In this document: piece after piece, positions 46,748-55,102 of the stretch
How the letters are laid out: each line of letters starts with the position of its first letter
Position numbering within the stretch: the first letter of the stretch is position 1
IMG/VR virus record: IMGVR_UViG_3300030061_000751
Span: 1 to 57,402 of that record
Length of the DNA stretch: 57,402 bases
DNA from: a virus
Strand: one strand, 5' to 3'
Notes under the pieces: generated by a model
The model's input: the letters and a program-made list of their open reading frames with translations, nothing else
Database searches by the model: none
Told to the model about the DNA's origin: nothing
Translations under genes and position numbers: made by a program

Positions 46748-47739
46748 GCGAAGAGCAGATGGAAGAACAAACCATGTCCACTGAGGACAAGTTTTTCGGT
46801 GTCAAGACAACCATTGGCGGTGAAAAAGCTGATGTTGATGTCGAAGTCGTAGATGATCGGCCCCCAGAGGATCGCCGTCCTCCTGCCAAAGAGGCCAAGG
46901 AGGAAGAAGGTGGTGACGAGGAGCTGGAGGGTTACTCAGACAAAGTCAAAAAGCGCATTAATAAACTACGCTATCAACAGCATGAGGAGCGTAGGCAACG
47001 CGAATCCGCTGAGAAGATGCGCGAAGAAGCTGTCAGAGTGGCTCAGAAGTATGCGGATGAGAACAAGAAGTATCATGCGATCATCCAAGAGGGCGAGCAG
47101 TATCTGGTTCATCAGATTCGAGAGCGAGCTAATCTGGCTCTGGAGCAAGCTAAAGGTCAGTATCGCCAAGCATACGAAGAAGGAAACACGGATAAGGTTG
47201 TCGAAGCCCAAGAAGCTATGATGAGGGCGCAATCTGAGTTTCAGTCTGCGGATTACCAGATGAACCAGATGAATGCGGAGCGGCAAAGGCAGGCTCAACA
47301 GCCACAGCGTTTTCCAGAGCCGCAACCGGCAGTACAACAGCCACAGCCACAGGTTCAAGAGCCGCCACAGCCAACCGAAAAAGCGGCCAAGTGGGCGCAG
47401 GATAATCAGTGGTTTGGTCAGGAGAAGGACATGACTGCTCTGGCGTATGGCGTCCATGAGCGGCTTGTCAGGGACGAAGGGTACGACCCTAACTCCGACG
47501 AATACTTTGAGACTATAGATCGCACAATGCGTTCTAAGTTTCCAGAATACTTTGGTGATGATGACTCGCAAGAGGTGTCTACCACTAAAAGTCCCCCCGT
47601 GGTCACAGCGCCGTCCTCACGGAATAACGGTGCGAAGCCACGCAAGGTGAAGCTGACTCGCACTCAGCTAAGTCTAGCCAAAAGGCTAGGACTAACACCC
47701 GAACAATATGCCAACCAGCTTGTTAAGGAGGCTCAGTAA
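46744..47739 (+). CDS. Scaffolding protein
   Basis: 331 residues, overlapping the GroES-like gene by 4 bases. Acidic N-terminus (VEVVDDRPPEDRRPPAKEAK), long charged helix at about 60-185 (RRQRESAEKMREEAVRVAQK), Gln/Pro linker at about 183-215, basic helical end (KVKLTRTQLSLAKRLGLTPE). High charge, no Cys, and position before the coat genes are typical of podovirus scaffolds. Confidence 0.85.
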   Translation: MSEEQMEEQTMSTEDKFFGVKTTIGGEKADVDVEVVDDRPPEDRRPPAKEAKEEEGGDEELEGYSDKVKKRINKLRYQQHEERRQRESAEKMREEAVRVAQKYADENKKYHAIIQEGEQYLVHQIRERANLALEQAKGQYRQAYEEGNTDKVVEAQEAMMRAQSEFQSADYQMNQMNAERQRQAQQPQRFPEPQPAVQQPQPQVQEPPQPTEKAAKWAQDNQWFGQEKDMTALAYGVHERLVRDEGYDPNSDEYFETIDRTMRSKFPEYFGDDDSQEVSTTKSPPVVTAPSSRNNGAKPRKVKLTRTQLSLAKRLGLTPEQYANQLVKEAQ

Positions 47740-48191
47740 TGGCAGAACAGCGCACTAAAAGGGACGCAGAGTCCAGAGAAGTTGAAACAAGACCTAGCGA
47801 TTCGTGGCTTCCGGCCTCCGTATTGCCTAACCCCGCTCCGCAAGACGGATGGGTGTTTAGGTGGGTACGCACCAGCACATTGGGCCACGCGGATAACACG
47901 AATGTCTCCCAGAAGTTTCGGGAGGGCTGGGTTCCTGTAAAAGCAGAAGATCATCCAGAGCTAGAGGTAATGTCTGATATCGACTCCCGTTTTGCGGGAA
48001 ACATCGAAATTGGAGGACTTCTCCTATGCAAACAGCCAGAGGCTAACGCAGAGGCGAGGGAGGTCCATTATCAGCAGGTTGCCGATAGCCAGATGGAGTC
48101 TGTGGACAACAACTTCTTAAAGCAAAACGATCCCCGAATGCCCGTTCTCAATCCTGAGCGGTCAACTCGGACTACCTTTGGTCGAAGTTGA
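47739..48191 (+). CDS. Capsid-associated hypothetical protein
   Basis: 150 residues; ATG overlaps the scaffold stop by one base. SWLPASVLPNPAPQDGWVFR, then SQKFREGWVPVKAEDHPELE and a closing TRTTFGRS. Pattern common in coat operons of marine phages (from memory). Role in head assembly inferred from position. Confidence 0.75.
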   Translation: MAEQRTKRDAESREVETRPSDSWLPASVLPNPAPQDGWVFRWVRTSTLGHADNTNVSQKFREGWVPVKAEDHPELEVMSDIDSRFAGNIEIGGLLLCKQPEANAEAREVHYQQVADSQMESVDNNFLKQNDPRMPVLNPERSTRTTFGRS

Positions 48192-48207
48192 CTCCGGTTT
48201 ACCGGAG
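48192..48207 (+). other. Hairpin between capsid genes
   Basis: CTCCGG-TTTA-CCGGAG directly after the stop of the preceding gene, with no following T-run. Could protect mRNA or separate expression levels. Confidence 0.5.
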
Positions 48208-48242
48208 AGCTTTGGCCTTTAATCTAAGTTTGGAGACTTAAA

Positions 48243-48830
48243 ATGGCTACAGCGGCTACTCCGATGGGTGCAGAACCCGTAGGCACTCTTAGTGCTTCTG
48301 GTTCTTTCACCGGAAAAGTGCGCCATATCAAGATTGCCAATGCGTATGCAACGGACATCTTTTATGGCGATTTCGTCAAGCTGGTTGCGGCTGGTACTTT
48401 GGAAAAGGCGGCGGTTACTACTGCTGTCGTGGCAGGAACTGTCGGCATCTTTGTCGGTGTTTCCTACACTGATCCCGGTACTGGGCAACTGACTTTTAAC
48501 CAGTATTTCCCTGCTTCAACAGCGGCGGATGACATCATGGCTTATGTCGTGGATGATCCCAAGCTGTTGTTCCAAATGCAGGCAGACGAGGCAATTGCTC
48601 AGACAGGTCTGGGTAACAACGTCTCGGCTGTTAGTACTGCTGGTTCAACCGCTATCGGAAGGAGCAAAAATGCTCTCGACGGTGGCTCTATCGCAACCAC
48701 CAACTCGCTTCCGCTTCGTATTGTGGACTTCGTGGATGGGCCTAAGAGTACGGTAGGTGATGCTTTCACCGACTGTATTGTGACGTACCTCCCACTTAGC
48801 CATGCCTACGAAACCAAGCTCGGCGTTTAA
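48243..48830 (+). CDS. Virion structural (decoration-like) protein
   Basis: 195 residues. Beta-rich, Gly/Ala/Thr/Val: GTLSASGSFTGKVRHIKIAN, VVAGTVGIFVGVSYTDPGTG, VDDPKLLFQMQADEAIAQTG. Directly before the major capsid gene. Probably a head decoration or stabilising protein. Confidence 0.75.
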   Translation: MATAATPMGAEPVGTLSASGSFTGKVRHIKIANAYATDIFYGDFVKLVAAGTLEKAAVTTAVVAGTVGIFVGVSYTDPGTGQLTFNQYFPASTAADDIMAYVVDDPKLLFQMQADEAIAQTGLGNNVSAVSTAGSTAIGRSKNALDGGSIATTNSLPLRIVDFVDGPKSTVGDAFTDCIVTYLPLSHAYETKLGV

Positions 48831-48843
48831 GGAGAACTAGGTA

Positions 48844-49752
48844 ATGGCTATTTCACGCGCACAAATGTTGAAAGAATTACTGCCCGGTTTGAACGCCTTA
48901 TTTGGGTTGGAATACGAGCGGTACGACGACGAGCACACGATGATTTACGAAACTGAATCATCTGAGCGTTCGTTCGAGGAAGAGGTAAAGCTGTCCGGCT
49001 TTGGTGCCGCACCAGTTAAAGCTGAAGGCGCCGCCATCAGCTATGACTCGGCGCAAGAGTCGTTCACTGCTCGCTATAACCACGAAACGATTGCTCTCGG
49101 CTTCTCCATCACAGAAGAAGCAATGGAGGACAATCTATATGACTCATTGTCAGCAAGATATACAAAAGCTCTTGCAAGGGCAATGGCACACACCAAGCAG
49201 GTGAAGTCAGCGAATCCGTTGAACAACGGTTTCAACACCTTCCAATCTGGTGACGGCGTAACGCTGTTCAGCACGGCTCACCCGCTGGTAAACGGTGGCA
49301 CCAACGCCAACCGTCCTACCACTGCGGCTGATCTGAACGAAACCTCACTGGAAGATGCTGTGATTAACATCGCCGCATTTACCGATGAGCGTGGACTGCT
49401 GATCGCGGCTCGCCCCCGTCGTTTGATTGTTCCCCCCGCACTTCAGTTTGTAGCAACTCGTTTGCTTGAGACTGAAGGTCGAGTCGGAACTGCTGACAAC
49501 GACATCAACGCCCTTCGCAACAACGGGTCAATTCCAGAAGGCTACTCTGTCAATCACTTCCTGACTGACACCAACGCCTTCTTCGTGATCACTGATGTAC
49601 CGAACGGCATGAAGCACTTCGACAGAACGGCGTTGGAGACTTCAATGGATGGCGACTTTGATACGGGCAACGTCCGTTACAAAGCCCGTGAAAGATACAG
49701 CTTCGGCGTATCTGATCCACTCGGAATTTACGGCTCGCCCGGAACTTCCTAA
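48844..49752 (+). CDS. Major capsid protein
   Basis: 302 residues; AAGGAG at 48828-48833. RAQMLKELLPGLNALFGLEY, RSFEEEVKLSGFGAAPVKAE, FTARYNHETIALGFSITEEA, VNGGTNANRPTTAADLNETS, and LIAARPRRLIVPPALQFVAT are typical of Mu gpT/HK97-fold coats in marine phages. It ends at a strong terminator, as expected for the most abundant protein. Confidence 0.92.
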   Translation: MAISRAQMLKELLPGLNALFGLEYERYDDEHTMIYETESSERSFEEEVKLSGFGAAPVKAEGAAISYDSAQESFTARYNHETIALGFSITEEAMEDNLYDSLSARYTKALARAMAHTKQVKSANPLNNGFNTFQSGDGVTLFSTAHPLVNGGTNANRPTTAADLNETSLEDAVINIAAFTDERGLLIAARPRRLIVPPALQFVATRLLETEGRVGTADNDINALRNNGSIPEGYSVNHFLTDTNAFFVITDVPNGMKHFDRTALETSMDGDFDTGNVRYKARERYSFGVSDPLGIYGSPGTS

Positions 49753-49758
49753 AATATC

Positions 49759-49779
49759 GGGGGCTTCGGCCCCCTTTTT
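49759..49779 (+). terminator. Strong intrinsic terminator after major capsid gene
   Basis: GGGGGC-TTCG-GCCCCC followed by TTTTT. UUCG tetraloop gives high stability. It would raise the ratio of capsid to downstream connector transcripts by partial termination. Confidence 0.9.
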
Positions 49780-49790
49780 CCCTGACTAAT

Positions 49791-49806
49791 TGTTCCATGT
49801 GGAACA
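49791..49806. promoter_or_regulatory. parS-like 16-mer
   Basis: TGTTCCATGTGGAACA differs by one central base from the ParB-binding parS form TGTTCCACGTGGAACA known from bacterial chromosomes. Lies 12 bases after the terminator T-run and 30 bases before the next ATG. On RNA it could also form TGTTCC-ATGT-GGAACA, so a hairpin is the alternative reading. Confidence 0.5.
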
Positions 49807-49835
49807 TTAGACACTAGCCACGACAGGAGAATCAC

Positions 49836-50318
49836 ATGGCTAATACTACATTCAGCGGTGCTGTCCGCTCTGAAAATGGTTTTTCAGATATCACCAAAAA
49901 TTCCACTACTGGCTCTATTACCAGCACCATGACGTTATCCACCTACGAGGCGACGATTACCGTGGCTAATGGTGCAACGACAGGTAAGGAAGCCGCTATT
50001 GGCATCCCCTCAAACTTTATCCCTATGGGTGTGTTGGTCGCTGTTACCACAGCTTCTGCTAACTCCGTCAACCTTAACGATATTGGCACCGATGCAGACA
50101 CTGACGGCTTTGTCGATGGTATCTCTGCCGCTGTTAACTCTACGGGCTTCAAAGGGTTTTTCCCCTGCAATGGCGTTCTCGGGATGTCCGGTGGCACAAC
50201 CACTGCGTCTACAGAAACAGCAGACGAAGTAGAGATTGTGCTTTCTGGCGATCCGGGTGGCGACACAGTTGTTGTCCTCAAGTTTTTCGGCATCTCTACC
50301 ACTTCAGACGCATCATAA
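49836..50318 (+). CDS. Capsid decoration-like protein
   Basis: 160 residues, good ribosome-binding site (ACAGGAGA). Thr/Ser/Gly/Val-rich beta protein: TSTMTLSTYEATITVANGAT-type segments, NFIPMGVLVAVTTASANSVN, EVEIVLSGDPGGDTVVVLKF. It follows the coat gene. Likely an outer head or fibre component; no enzyme motif. Confidence 0.75.
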   Translation: MANTTFSGAVRSENGFSDITKNSTTGSITSTMTLSTYEATITVANGATTGKEAAIGIPSNFIPMGVLVAVTTASANSVNLNDIGTDADTDGFVDGISAAVNSTGFKGFFPCNGVLGMSGGTTTASTETADEVEIVLSGDPGGDTVVVLKFFGISTTSDAS

Positions 50319-50324
50319 ACTGAC

Positions 50325-50341
50325 GGGGGCATAGCCCCCTT
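50325..50341 (+). terminator. GC hairpin after decoration gene (weak or attenuating)
   Basis: GGGGGC-ATA-GCCCCC then TTATCT. The stem equals that of the capsid terminator but the T-run is only two. It may attenuate transcription or stabilise the 3' end. Confidence 0.5.
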
Positions 50342-50355
50342 ATCTGGAGGATAAG

Positions 50356-50766
50356 ATGGCTGATACAGTCACAAGTAAGACTATTGAGGATGGCCCTCGC
50401 ACAGCGATCATGTATTTCACCAACGTCAGCGATGGCTCAGGTGAATCGGCTGTTGCCAAGGTAGATGTTTCTGCGCTGAGTTCAGACCCCGCAAGCAAGG
50501 GAGCCTGTACCAGCGTCAACATCGAAAGCATCCAGTACACGACCAAAGGCATGGGTGTGCAAATCTTCTTTGATGCAACCACCAATGTTTTGGCGTGGGA
50601 GTTGATTCCTGACTACGGCGACACGCTGGACTTTTCTGACTTTGTTGGCCTGCCCAACACCGCCGCCGCTTCTGGCAAAACAGGCGACATTCTTTTCACT
50701 ACCACAGGCGCGAGTAGTGGCGACACTTACTCTGTCGTTCTGAAACTGAAGAAGAACTACGGCTGA
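50356..50766 (+). CDS. Capsid/virion structural protein
   Basis: 136 residues; GGAGG 7 bases upstream. TSKTIEDGPRTAIMYFTNVS, then SSDPASKGACTSVNIESIQY, and a beta-rich end. Same style as its neighbour, so possibly a second decoration or a head-completion protein. Confidence 0.75.
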   Translation: MADTVTSKTIEDGPRTAIMYFTNVSDGSGESAVAKVDVSALSSDPASKGACTSVNIESIQYTTKGMGVQIFFDATTNVLAWELIPDYGDTLDFSDFVGLPNTAAASGKTGDILFTTTGASSGDTYSVVLKLKKNYG

Positions 50767-50981
50767 TGAGACAGTATTACAAGAAAGGCGGCAAAGCCAA
50801 AAAAAAGTCCAAGTCCCGCGTCAATGAGGCGGGAAACTACACCAAGCCCGGAATGCGAAAGCGGATATTCAATCGAATAAAAGCTGGCGGCAAGGGCGGT
50901 AAGCCGGGGCAGTGGTCGGCGCGTAAAGCGCAGATGGTTGCCGCCGCTTACAAGAAAGCTGGGGGAGGATACAAGGACTGA
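50766..50981 (+). CDS. Tiny basic protein 1 (DUF5872-like)
   Basis: 71 residues, TGATG-coupled to the previous gene. RVNEAGNYTKPGMRKRIFNR then GGKGGKPGQWSARKAQMVAA resembles the KPGQWSARKAQ..A..Y..GGGY motif of DUF5872-type phage proteins (from memory). Strongly basic, one of four tandem tiny proteins; likely nucleic-acid-binding and perhaps packaged. Confidence 0.75.
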   Translation: MRQYYKKGGKAKKKSKSRVNEAGNYTKPGMRKRIFNRIKAGGKGGKPGQWSARKAQMVAAAYKKAGGGYKD

Positions 50982-51235
50982 TGGCGCTCAAGAAGTCGCA
51001 AAAGTCCCTCAAGAAGTGGACGAAGCAGAAGTGGCGCACCAAGTCTGGCAAGCCCAGTACTCAGGGTGCAAAAGCCACTGGCGAGCGTTACCTTCCTGAA
51101 AAAGCCATCAAGTCCATGTCATCCAAGGAGTATGCCGCGACTACGCGGAAAAAACGCGCAGACACCAAGAAAGGCAAGCAACATTCAAAGCAACCCAAGC
51201 GGATTGCCAAGAAAACAGCGAGGCATCGGAAGTAA
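50981..51235 (+). CDS. Tiny basic protein 2
   Basis: 84 residues; start overlaps the upstream stop by one base. KKWTKQKWRTKSGKPSTQGA then KATGERYLPEKAIKSMSSKE and a Lys-rich tail. About a third Lys/Arg. Known in cyanophage and marine phage genomes (from memory) without function. Second of four coupled genes. Confidence 0.75.
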   Translation: MALKKSQKSLKKWTKQKWRTKSGKPSTQGAKATGERYLPEKAIKSMSSKEYAATTRKKRADTKKGKQHSKQPKRIAKKTARHRK

Positions 51236-51504
51236 TGCGCCTTTATTACAAAAAGGGCGGCAAGGTCAACAAGAAGTCCATGTCGTGCAACAAGCCAAAG
51301 CGAACGCCCAGCCACGCCAAGAAGAAGTTTGTGGTCAAGGCGTGTGAGGACGGCAAAGAGAAAATTATTCGCTATGGCGACAAGAATATGAAGATCAAGA
51401 AGAGCCAGCCGGGGCGGCGCAAGTCTTTCCGCGCTAGACATAAGTGCGACTCCAAGCCGCCAAGCAAGATGTCTGCTCGTTATTGGTCTTGCAAGAACTG
51501 GTGA
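51235..51504 (+). CDS. Tiny basic protein 3 with conserved cysteines
   Basis: 89 residues; one-base overlap with the previous gene. FVVKACEDGKEKIIRYGDKN then RRKSFRARHKCDSKPPSKMS and ARYWSCKNW. Cys at four places could bind zinc. This sequence pattern recurs across marine phages (from memory) and is strikingly conserved. No function known to me. Confidence 0.78.
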   Translation: MRLYYKKGGKVNKKSMSCNKPKRTPSHAKKKFVVKACEDGKEKIIRYGDKNMKIKKSQPGRRKSFRARHKCDSKPPSKMSARYWSCKNW

Positions 51505-51508
51505 CGAT

Positions 51509-51634
51509 ATGCCTATAAGCAGAGCGCAGATGGGCAAGCAGGTCAAAAACGCGCCCAAGTCAAAGAAGATCAAGGCGGCTAAGTGCAGGAACGGCTTGGC
51601 CCGTAGAGGCAGGACAAGAGGAAGGAAGGTCTGA
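51509..51634 (+). CDS. Tiny basic protein 4 (41 residues)
   Basis: MPISRAQMGKQVKNAPKSKK then IKAAKCRNGLARRGRTRGRK V. Starts 4 bases after the previous stop and its TGA overlaps the ATG of the adaptor gene (TGATG). Nearly half Lys/Arg. The perfect coupling on both sides supports a real gene. Confidence 0.7.
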   Translation: MPISRAQMGKQVKNAPKSKKIKAAKCRNGLARRGRTRGRKV

Positions 51635-52329
51635 TGGCGACTAGCGGAACAACAGCCTTTACTCTTGACTTGTCAGATATATTTGAAGAGGCGTTTGAGC
51701 GAGCAGGCTCTGAGCTACGAAGCGGCTATGACTACCGGACGGCACGGCGCAGTCTGGATTTGCTGATGTTGGAGTGGCAGAACCGTGGTCTTAACTTGTG
51801 GACAGTAAGAGATGCTACGCAGACTCTGACCGCAGGCACCTCGTCATACACATTGACCGCTGAAAAGCAGGACATAATAGAAGGTCTGTTGCGAACTGAC
51901 GCAGGCGACACCTCCAAGCAGTCTGACCTGACCATGCAGAGAATCTCGGTGAGCCAGTATGCCCATCAGACCAATAAGCTGACGCAGGGCAGGCCGCTAC
52001 AGTATTACGTTGAGCGCAAGCCGACAGGACTGACGTTGCACTTCTGGCCCGTGCCAGACGCAACAACCACCTACACGTTTGCGTACTACTACCTAGACAG
52101 GATAGAGGACACCGGAAAGCCAGCGTCCAACAACATGGATGTGCCAGCGCGGTATCTGCCGTGCATGGTGGCTGGCCTAGCCTACTACATAGCGAGCAAG
52201 AAGCCTGAGTCGATACCACTGGCACCGGCACTCAAAGAGGTATACGAAGAGCAGTGGAATCTGGCGGCAGACGCATCCAGAGAGAAGGCATCGTTGTATA
52301 TGGCCCCCGGCGGATATAACAACTTATGA
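51634..52329 (+). CDS. Head-to-tail adaptor (P22 gp4-like)
   Basis: 231 residues. LDLSDIFEEAFERAGSELRS, YDYRTARRSLDLLMLEWQNR and GLNLWTVRDATQTLTAGTSS are characteristic of the adaptor that binds the portal ring. YLPCMVAGLAYYIASKKPES is a second conserved element. It extends the portal channel for tail assembly. Confidence 0.88.
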   Translation: MATSGTTAFTLDLSDIFEEAFERAGSELRSGYDYRTARRSLDLLMLEWQNRGLNLWTVRDATQTLTAGTSSYTLTAEKQDIIEGLLRTDAGDTSKQSDLTMQRISVSQYAHQTNKLTQGRPLQYYVERKPTGLTLHFWPVPDATTTYTFAYYYLDRIEDTGKPASNNMDVPARYLPCMVAGLAYYIASKKPESIPLAPALKEVYEEQWNLAADASREKASLYMAPGGYNNL

Positions 52330-52670
52330 GCAGTTACGCGAAAGGATCGAAAGCGTTTGGCTTTTGTGACCGGACAGGGTTCCGATACCCGTTGCGTGAT
52401 CTGGTCAGGCAGATTGAGGATGGTCGTTGGAACGGACTGCTGGTTGGCAGGGACGTTGTAGATCAAGACCAGCCACAGTTGAAGCTAGGGGATGTCAATG
52501 CAAACGACCCACAGGCGTTACGATTCCCGCGACCTGATAGCAGTATTGATGAAAGTCGTGCGCTTTCTGCGTTCGATCCTGTCGGGGGAGGCAACACGGC
52601 GCTTGGAAGCCGCACTGTCGGCCTTGATATGGCGGGTGCTGTTGGGCGCGTAACAGTGGAGACATCCTGA
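52326..52670 (+). CDS. Small head/neck protein
   Basis: 114 residues, 4-base overlap with the adaptor. FGFCDRTGFRYPLRDLVRQI then LKLGDVNANDPQALRFPRPD is a known small protein pattern between two adaptors in marine podoviruses (from memory). The CDRTGFRYPL motif lacks the second Cys pair that would make a zinc ribbon. Role inferred from position. Confidence 0.78.
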   Translation: MSSYAKGSKAFGFCDRTGFRYPLRDLVRQIEDGRWNGLLVGRDVVDQDQPQLKLGDVNANDPQALRFPRPDSSIDESRALSAFDPVGGGNTALGSRTVGLDMAGAVGRVTVETS

Positions 52671-53311
52671 TGGCGTTTACCCTTACGACTCTAAAACAGG
52701 CCATTCAGGACTATACGGAGTCAAACGAGACTACATTTGTCAATAATTTGACAACGATTATTACGCAGGCAGAGGATAAGATTCTCAAGACCGTGCAACT
52801 ACCTGATTTTCGTAAGAATGTTTCAGGTTCTGTGGCAAGCGGTAATCAGTACCTCATTATGCCTACAGATTTTTTGACACCCTACTCACTAGCCATCGAC
52901 AATTCTGGCTTTGAGTATCTGATGTTTAAGGACGTAAACTTTATACGTCAGGCGTACCCGCTAACAACAACGCAGGGAGCGCCCAAGTACTACGGCATCT
53001 TCAGCCGCACCGCGTTTATTCTCGGCCCCACCCCTGATTCTGCCTATGACGCAGAACTGCACTACTTCCACAAACCCACTTCTATTACCGCATCTGGAGA
53101 CGGCACAAGCTGGCTTGGCACCAACGCAGAGTCCACGCTCCTGTATGGCTGTCTTGTCGAGGCGTACACCTTTTTGAAGGGCGACCCCGATCTGATGCAG
53201 ATGTATACCCAAAGGTATATGGAGGCGCTGGCTAATCTGGAGCAGTTGGGCGAAGGCTACAGCACGACAGACAGCTATAGATCGGGCGAGGTTAGGAAAG
53301 CTAGAGCATGA
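52670..53311 (+). CDS. Second adaptor/tail-connector protein
   Basis: 213 residues; one-base overlap. TLKQAIQDYTESNETTFVNN, ITQAEDKILKTVQLPDFRKN, YLIMPTDFLTPYSLAIDN and ESTLLYGCLVEAYTFLKGDP are typical of gp11/gp53-type connector proteins in podoviruses. Likely binds below the P22 gp4-like ring. Confidence 0.82.
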   Translation: MAFTLTTLKQAIQDYTESNETTFVNNLTTIITQAEDKILKTVQLPDFRKNVSGSVASGNQYLIMPTDFLTPYSLAIDNSGFEYLMFKDVNFIRQAYPLTTTQGAPKYYGIFSRTAFILGPTPDSAYDAELHYFHKPTSITASGDGTSWLGTNAESTLLYGCLVEAYTFLKGDPDLMQMYTQRYMEALANLEQLGEGYSTTDSYRSGEVRKARA

Positions 53312-53598
53312 TTGGTGTTAGCGGTGGTTTTGAGGTGGGTAGCGTTAATGTCCACACAACACAGAATAGGGGGTTTTCCCCAGACGAGATTGCTGAGAGA
53401 TGCTTAGACAAGATCATCTCGGTAGCTGACACTGCGTTGCCAGAGGTACAGGCACAAGCGCAGGCATTCAAGGATCACATCAGAGCGGTTCTTGTTTTTT
53501 ACATGAAAGAGGCCGCAAACAGCGACCGAACTACAGTGTATAACGCCCTTCTGGACGCAGGGCAAAAAGACTTAGCCGAACTTATCAGGAGAATGTGA
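53308..53598 (+). CDS. Small helical protein in neck operon
   Basis: 96 residues, 4-base overlap. FSPDEIAERCLDKIISVADT then QAQAFKDHIRAVLVFYMKEA, a conserved pattern in marine phages between connector and fibre genes (from memory). Probably structural or assembly-related. Confidence 0.78.
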   Translation: MIGVSGGFEVGSVNVHTTQNRGFSPDEIAERCLDKIISVADTALPEVQAQAQAFKDHIRAVLVFYMKEAANSDRTTVYNALLDAGQKDLAELIRRM

Positions 53599-53599
53599 T

Positions 53600-54043
53600 A
53601 TGGCTTTCAGCGGAAACTTCATGTGTACCAGTTTTAAGCAAGAACTGCTTATTGGTGCTCACAATTTTACTAACGGTGCTCACACGTTCAAGCTGGCAAT
53701 GTATACCAATAGCGCCTCTTTTACTGCGGCAACCACGGCGTACACAACCAGCAATGAGATTAGCGGTACAGGCTACTCAGCAGGCGGCGGAACACTGACC
53801 AATGTGACCCCAACAACCTCTGGAACCACAGCCCTGACCGACTTCTCAGACCTCACGTTCTCTTCCAGCACCCTGACGGCGAGAGGAGCACTTATATACA
53901 ACACTACAACTAGCGGCGGCTCTGGTACTACAGATACCGTTCTCGTGTTGGACTTTGGTGGTGACAAGTCATCCAGTGCTGGCGACTTTACGATTGTGTT
54001 CCCAACTGCTGATGCGTCTAACGCTATTATCAGGATTGCATAG
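53600..54043 (+). CDS. Small tail/fibre-associated beta protein
   Basis: 147 residues. SGNFMCTSFKQELLIGAHNF, HTFKLAMYTNSASFTAATTA and a Thr/Ser/Gly-rich end. This sequence pattern is frequent in fibre operons of marine phages. Structural role by position and composition. Confidence 0.8.
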   Translation: MAFSGNFMCTSFKQELLIGAHNFTNGAHTFKLAMYTNSASFTAATTAYTTSNEISGTGYSAGGGTLTNVTPTTSGTTALTDFSDLTFSSSTLTARGALIYNTTTSGGSGTTDTVLVLDFGGDKSSSAGDFTIVFPTADASNAIIRIA

Positions 54044-54045
54044 TC

Positions 54046-54708
54046 ATGGCTTTGGTCGTTGCTGATCGGGTAAAAGAAACCACCACGACAACGGGAACTG
54101 GCGCTGTATCTTTGGCGGGAGCCGCCACCAACTTCAGGACATTCTCGTCTGTCCTGTCAAATGCGGATACAACCTATTACGCAATAGTGGATAACGCCAA
54201 CTTTGCGTTTGAGGTGGGCCTTGGAACCTATGCCAGCAGTGGTAACACGATAACTCGCACCACAGTCCTTTCAAGCTCTAACAGCAACAGCGCCGTTGAT
54301 TTTGGAGCGGGAAGCAAAGATGTCATTCTGACGTACCCCGCCGATAAAGCAGTGTTTGAAGATGCTGACGGCATAGTGTCGATTGAGAACCTTCAGTTTG
54401 ATACCAATGCCATGAAGGCCACAAACACCAACGGCAACGTACAGCTTACGCCAAACGGCACGGGCTTTGTCGAGTTGGTGGGTGCAACTAACGCAGGAGC
54501 GATACGCTTTAACTGCGAGTCGAACAGCCACGGCGTAACCCTAAAGGGGCCACCTCACTCAGCCACCGCAACATACAGTCTTGAGCTTCCAAATGCTGAC
54601 GGCTCCAGCGGGGAGGCTTTGGTAACGGACGGCTCCGGCAAGTTGTCGTTTTCAAGCGCAGGGATTAGCACAGGTAAAGCCATTGCGATGGCTATTGTAT
54701 TCGGATAG
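54046..54708 (+). CDS. Tail fibre protein
   Basis: 220 residues. VADRVKETTTTTGTGAVSLA at the N-terminus is the virion-attachment motif of many phage fibres. NTITRTTVLSSSNSNSAVDF and KDVILTYPADKAVFEDADG follow, then repeats like GNVQLTPNGTGFVELVG. Likely a side fibre. Confidence 0.82.
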   Translation: MALVVADRVKETTTTTGTGAVSLAGAATNFRTFSSVLSNADTTYYAIVDNANFAFEVGLGTYASSGNTITRTTVLSSSNSNSAVDFGAGSKDVILTYPADKAVFEDADGIVSIENLQFDTNAMKATNTNGNVQLTPNGTGFVELVGATNAGAIRFNCESNSHGVTLKGPPHSATATYSLELPNADGSSGEALVTDGSGKLSFSSAGISTGKAIAMAIVFG

Positions 54709-54718
54709 GAGATAGAAA

Positions 54719-55093
54719 ATGGCCGCACCGAACATTGTCAATGTCGGCACTATTACAGGCAAGTCGTTCTACCTTGCGTTAGCTAACACAAGCGCAACCG
54801 CGCTGGTCAGCAACGCGGCTTCAAGCGGCAAAGTTTTCAAGATCAATATGATTCAGGTTGCCAATGTCGATGGGTCTGTAGCTTGTGATGTAACCGTTAA
54901 GTATCACACACAAGATGATATTGGCGGGACGGGATATGCCTTGGTGTCTACCGTATCCGTTCCACAGGATTCGTCACTGGTTGTTTTAGACAAAAACACA
55001 GCCCTATATCTGGAAGAAGACCGATCCATCTCTGTCACAGCAGGGACGGCAAATGATCTTGAGGTTCTTGTTAGCTACGAAGAGATCAGCTAG
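54719..55093 (+). CDS. Small beta-rich virion protein
   Basis: 124 residues; AGGAG 9 bases upstream. VNVGTITGKSFYLALANTSA, then VFKINMIQVANVDGSVACDV and EDRSISVTAGTANDLEVLVS. Compact beta-sandwich pattern, likely structural. Sits between fibre genes. Confidence 0.78.
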   Translation: MAAPNIVNVGTITGKSFYLALANTSATALVSNAASSGKVFKINMIQVANVDGSVACDVTVKYHTQDDIGGTGYALVSTVSVPQDSSLVVLDKNTALYLEEDRSISVTAGTANDLEVLVSYEEIS

Positions 55094-55102
55094 GTCTAGG
55101 CC

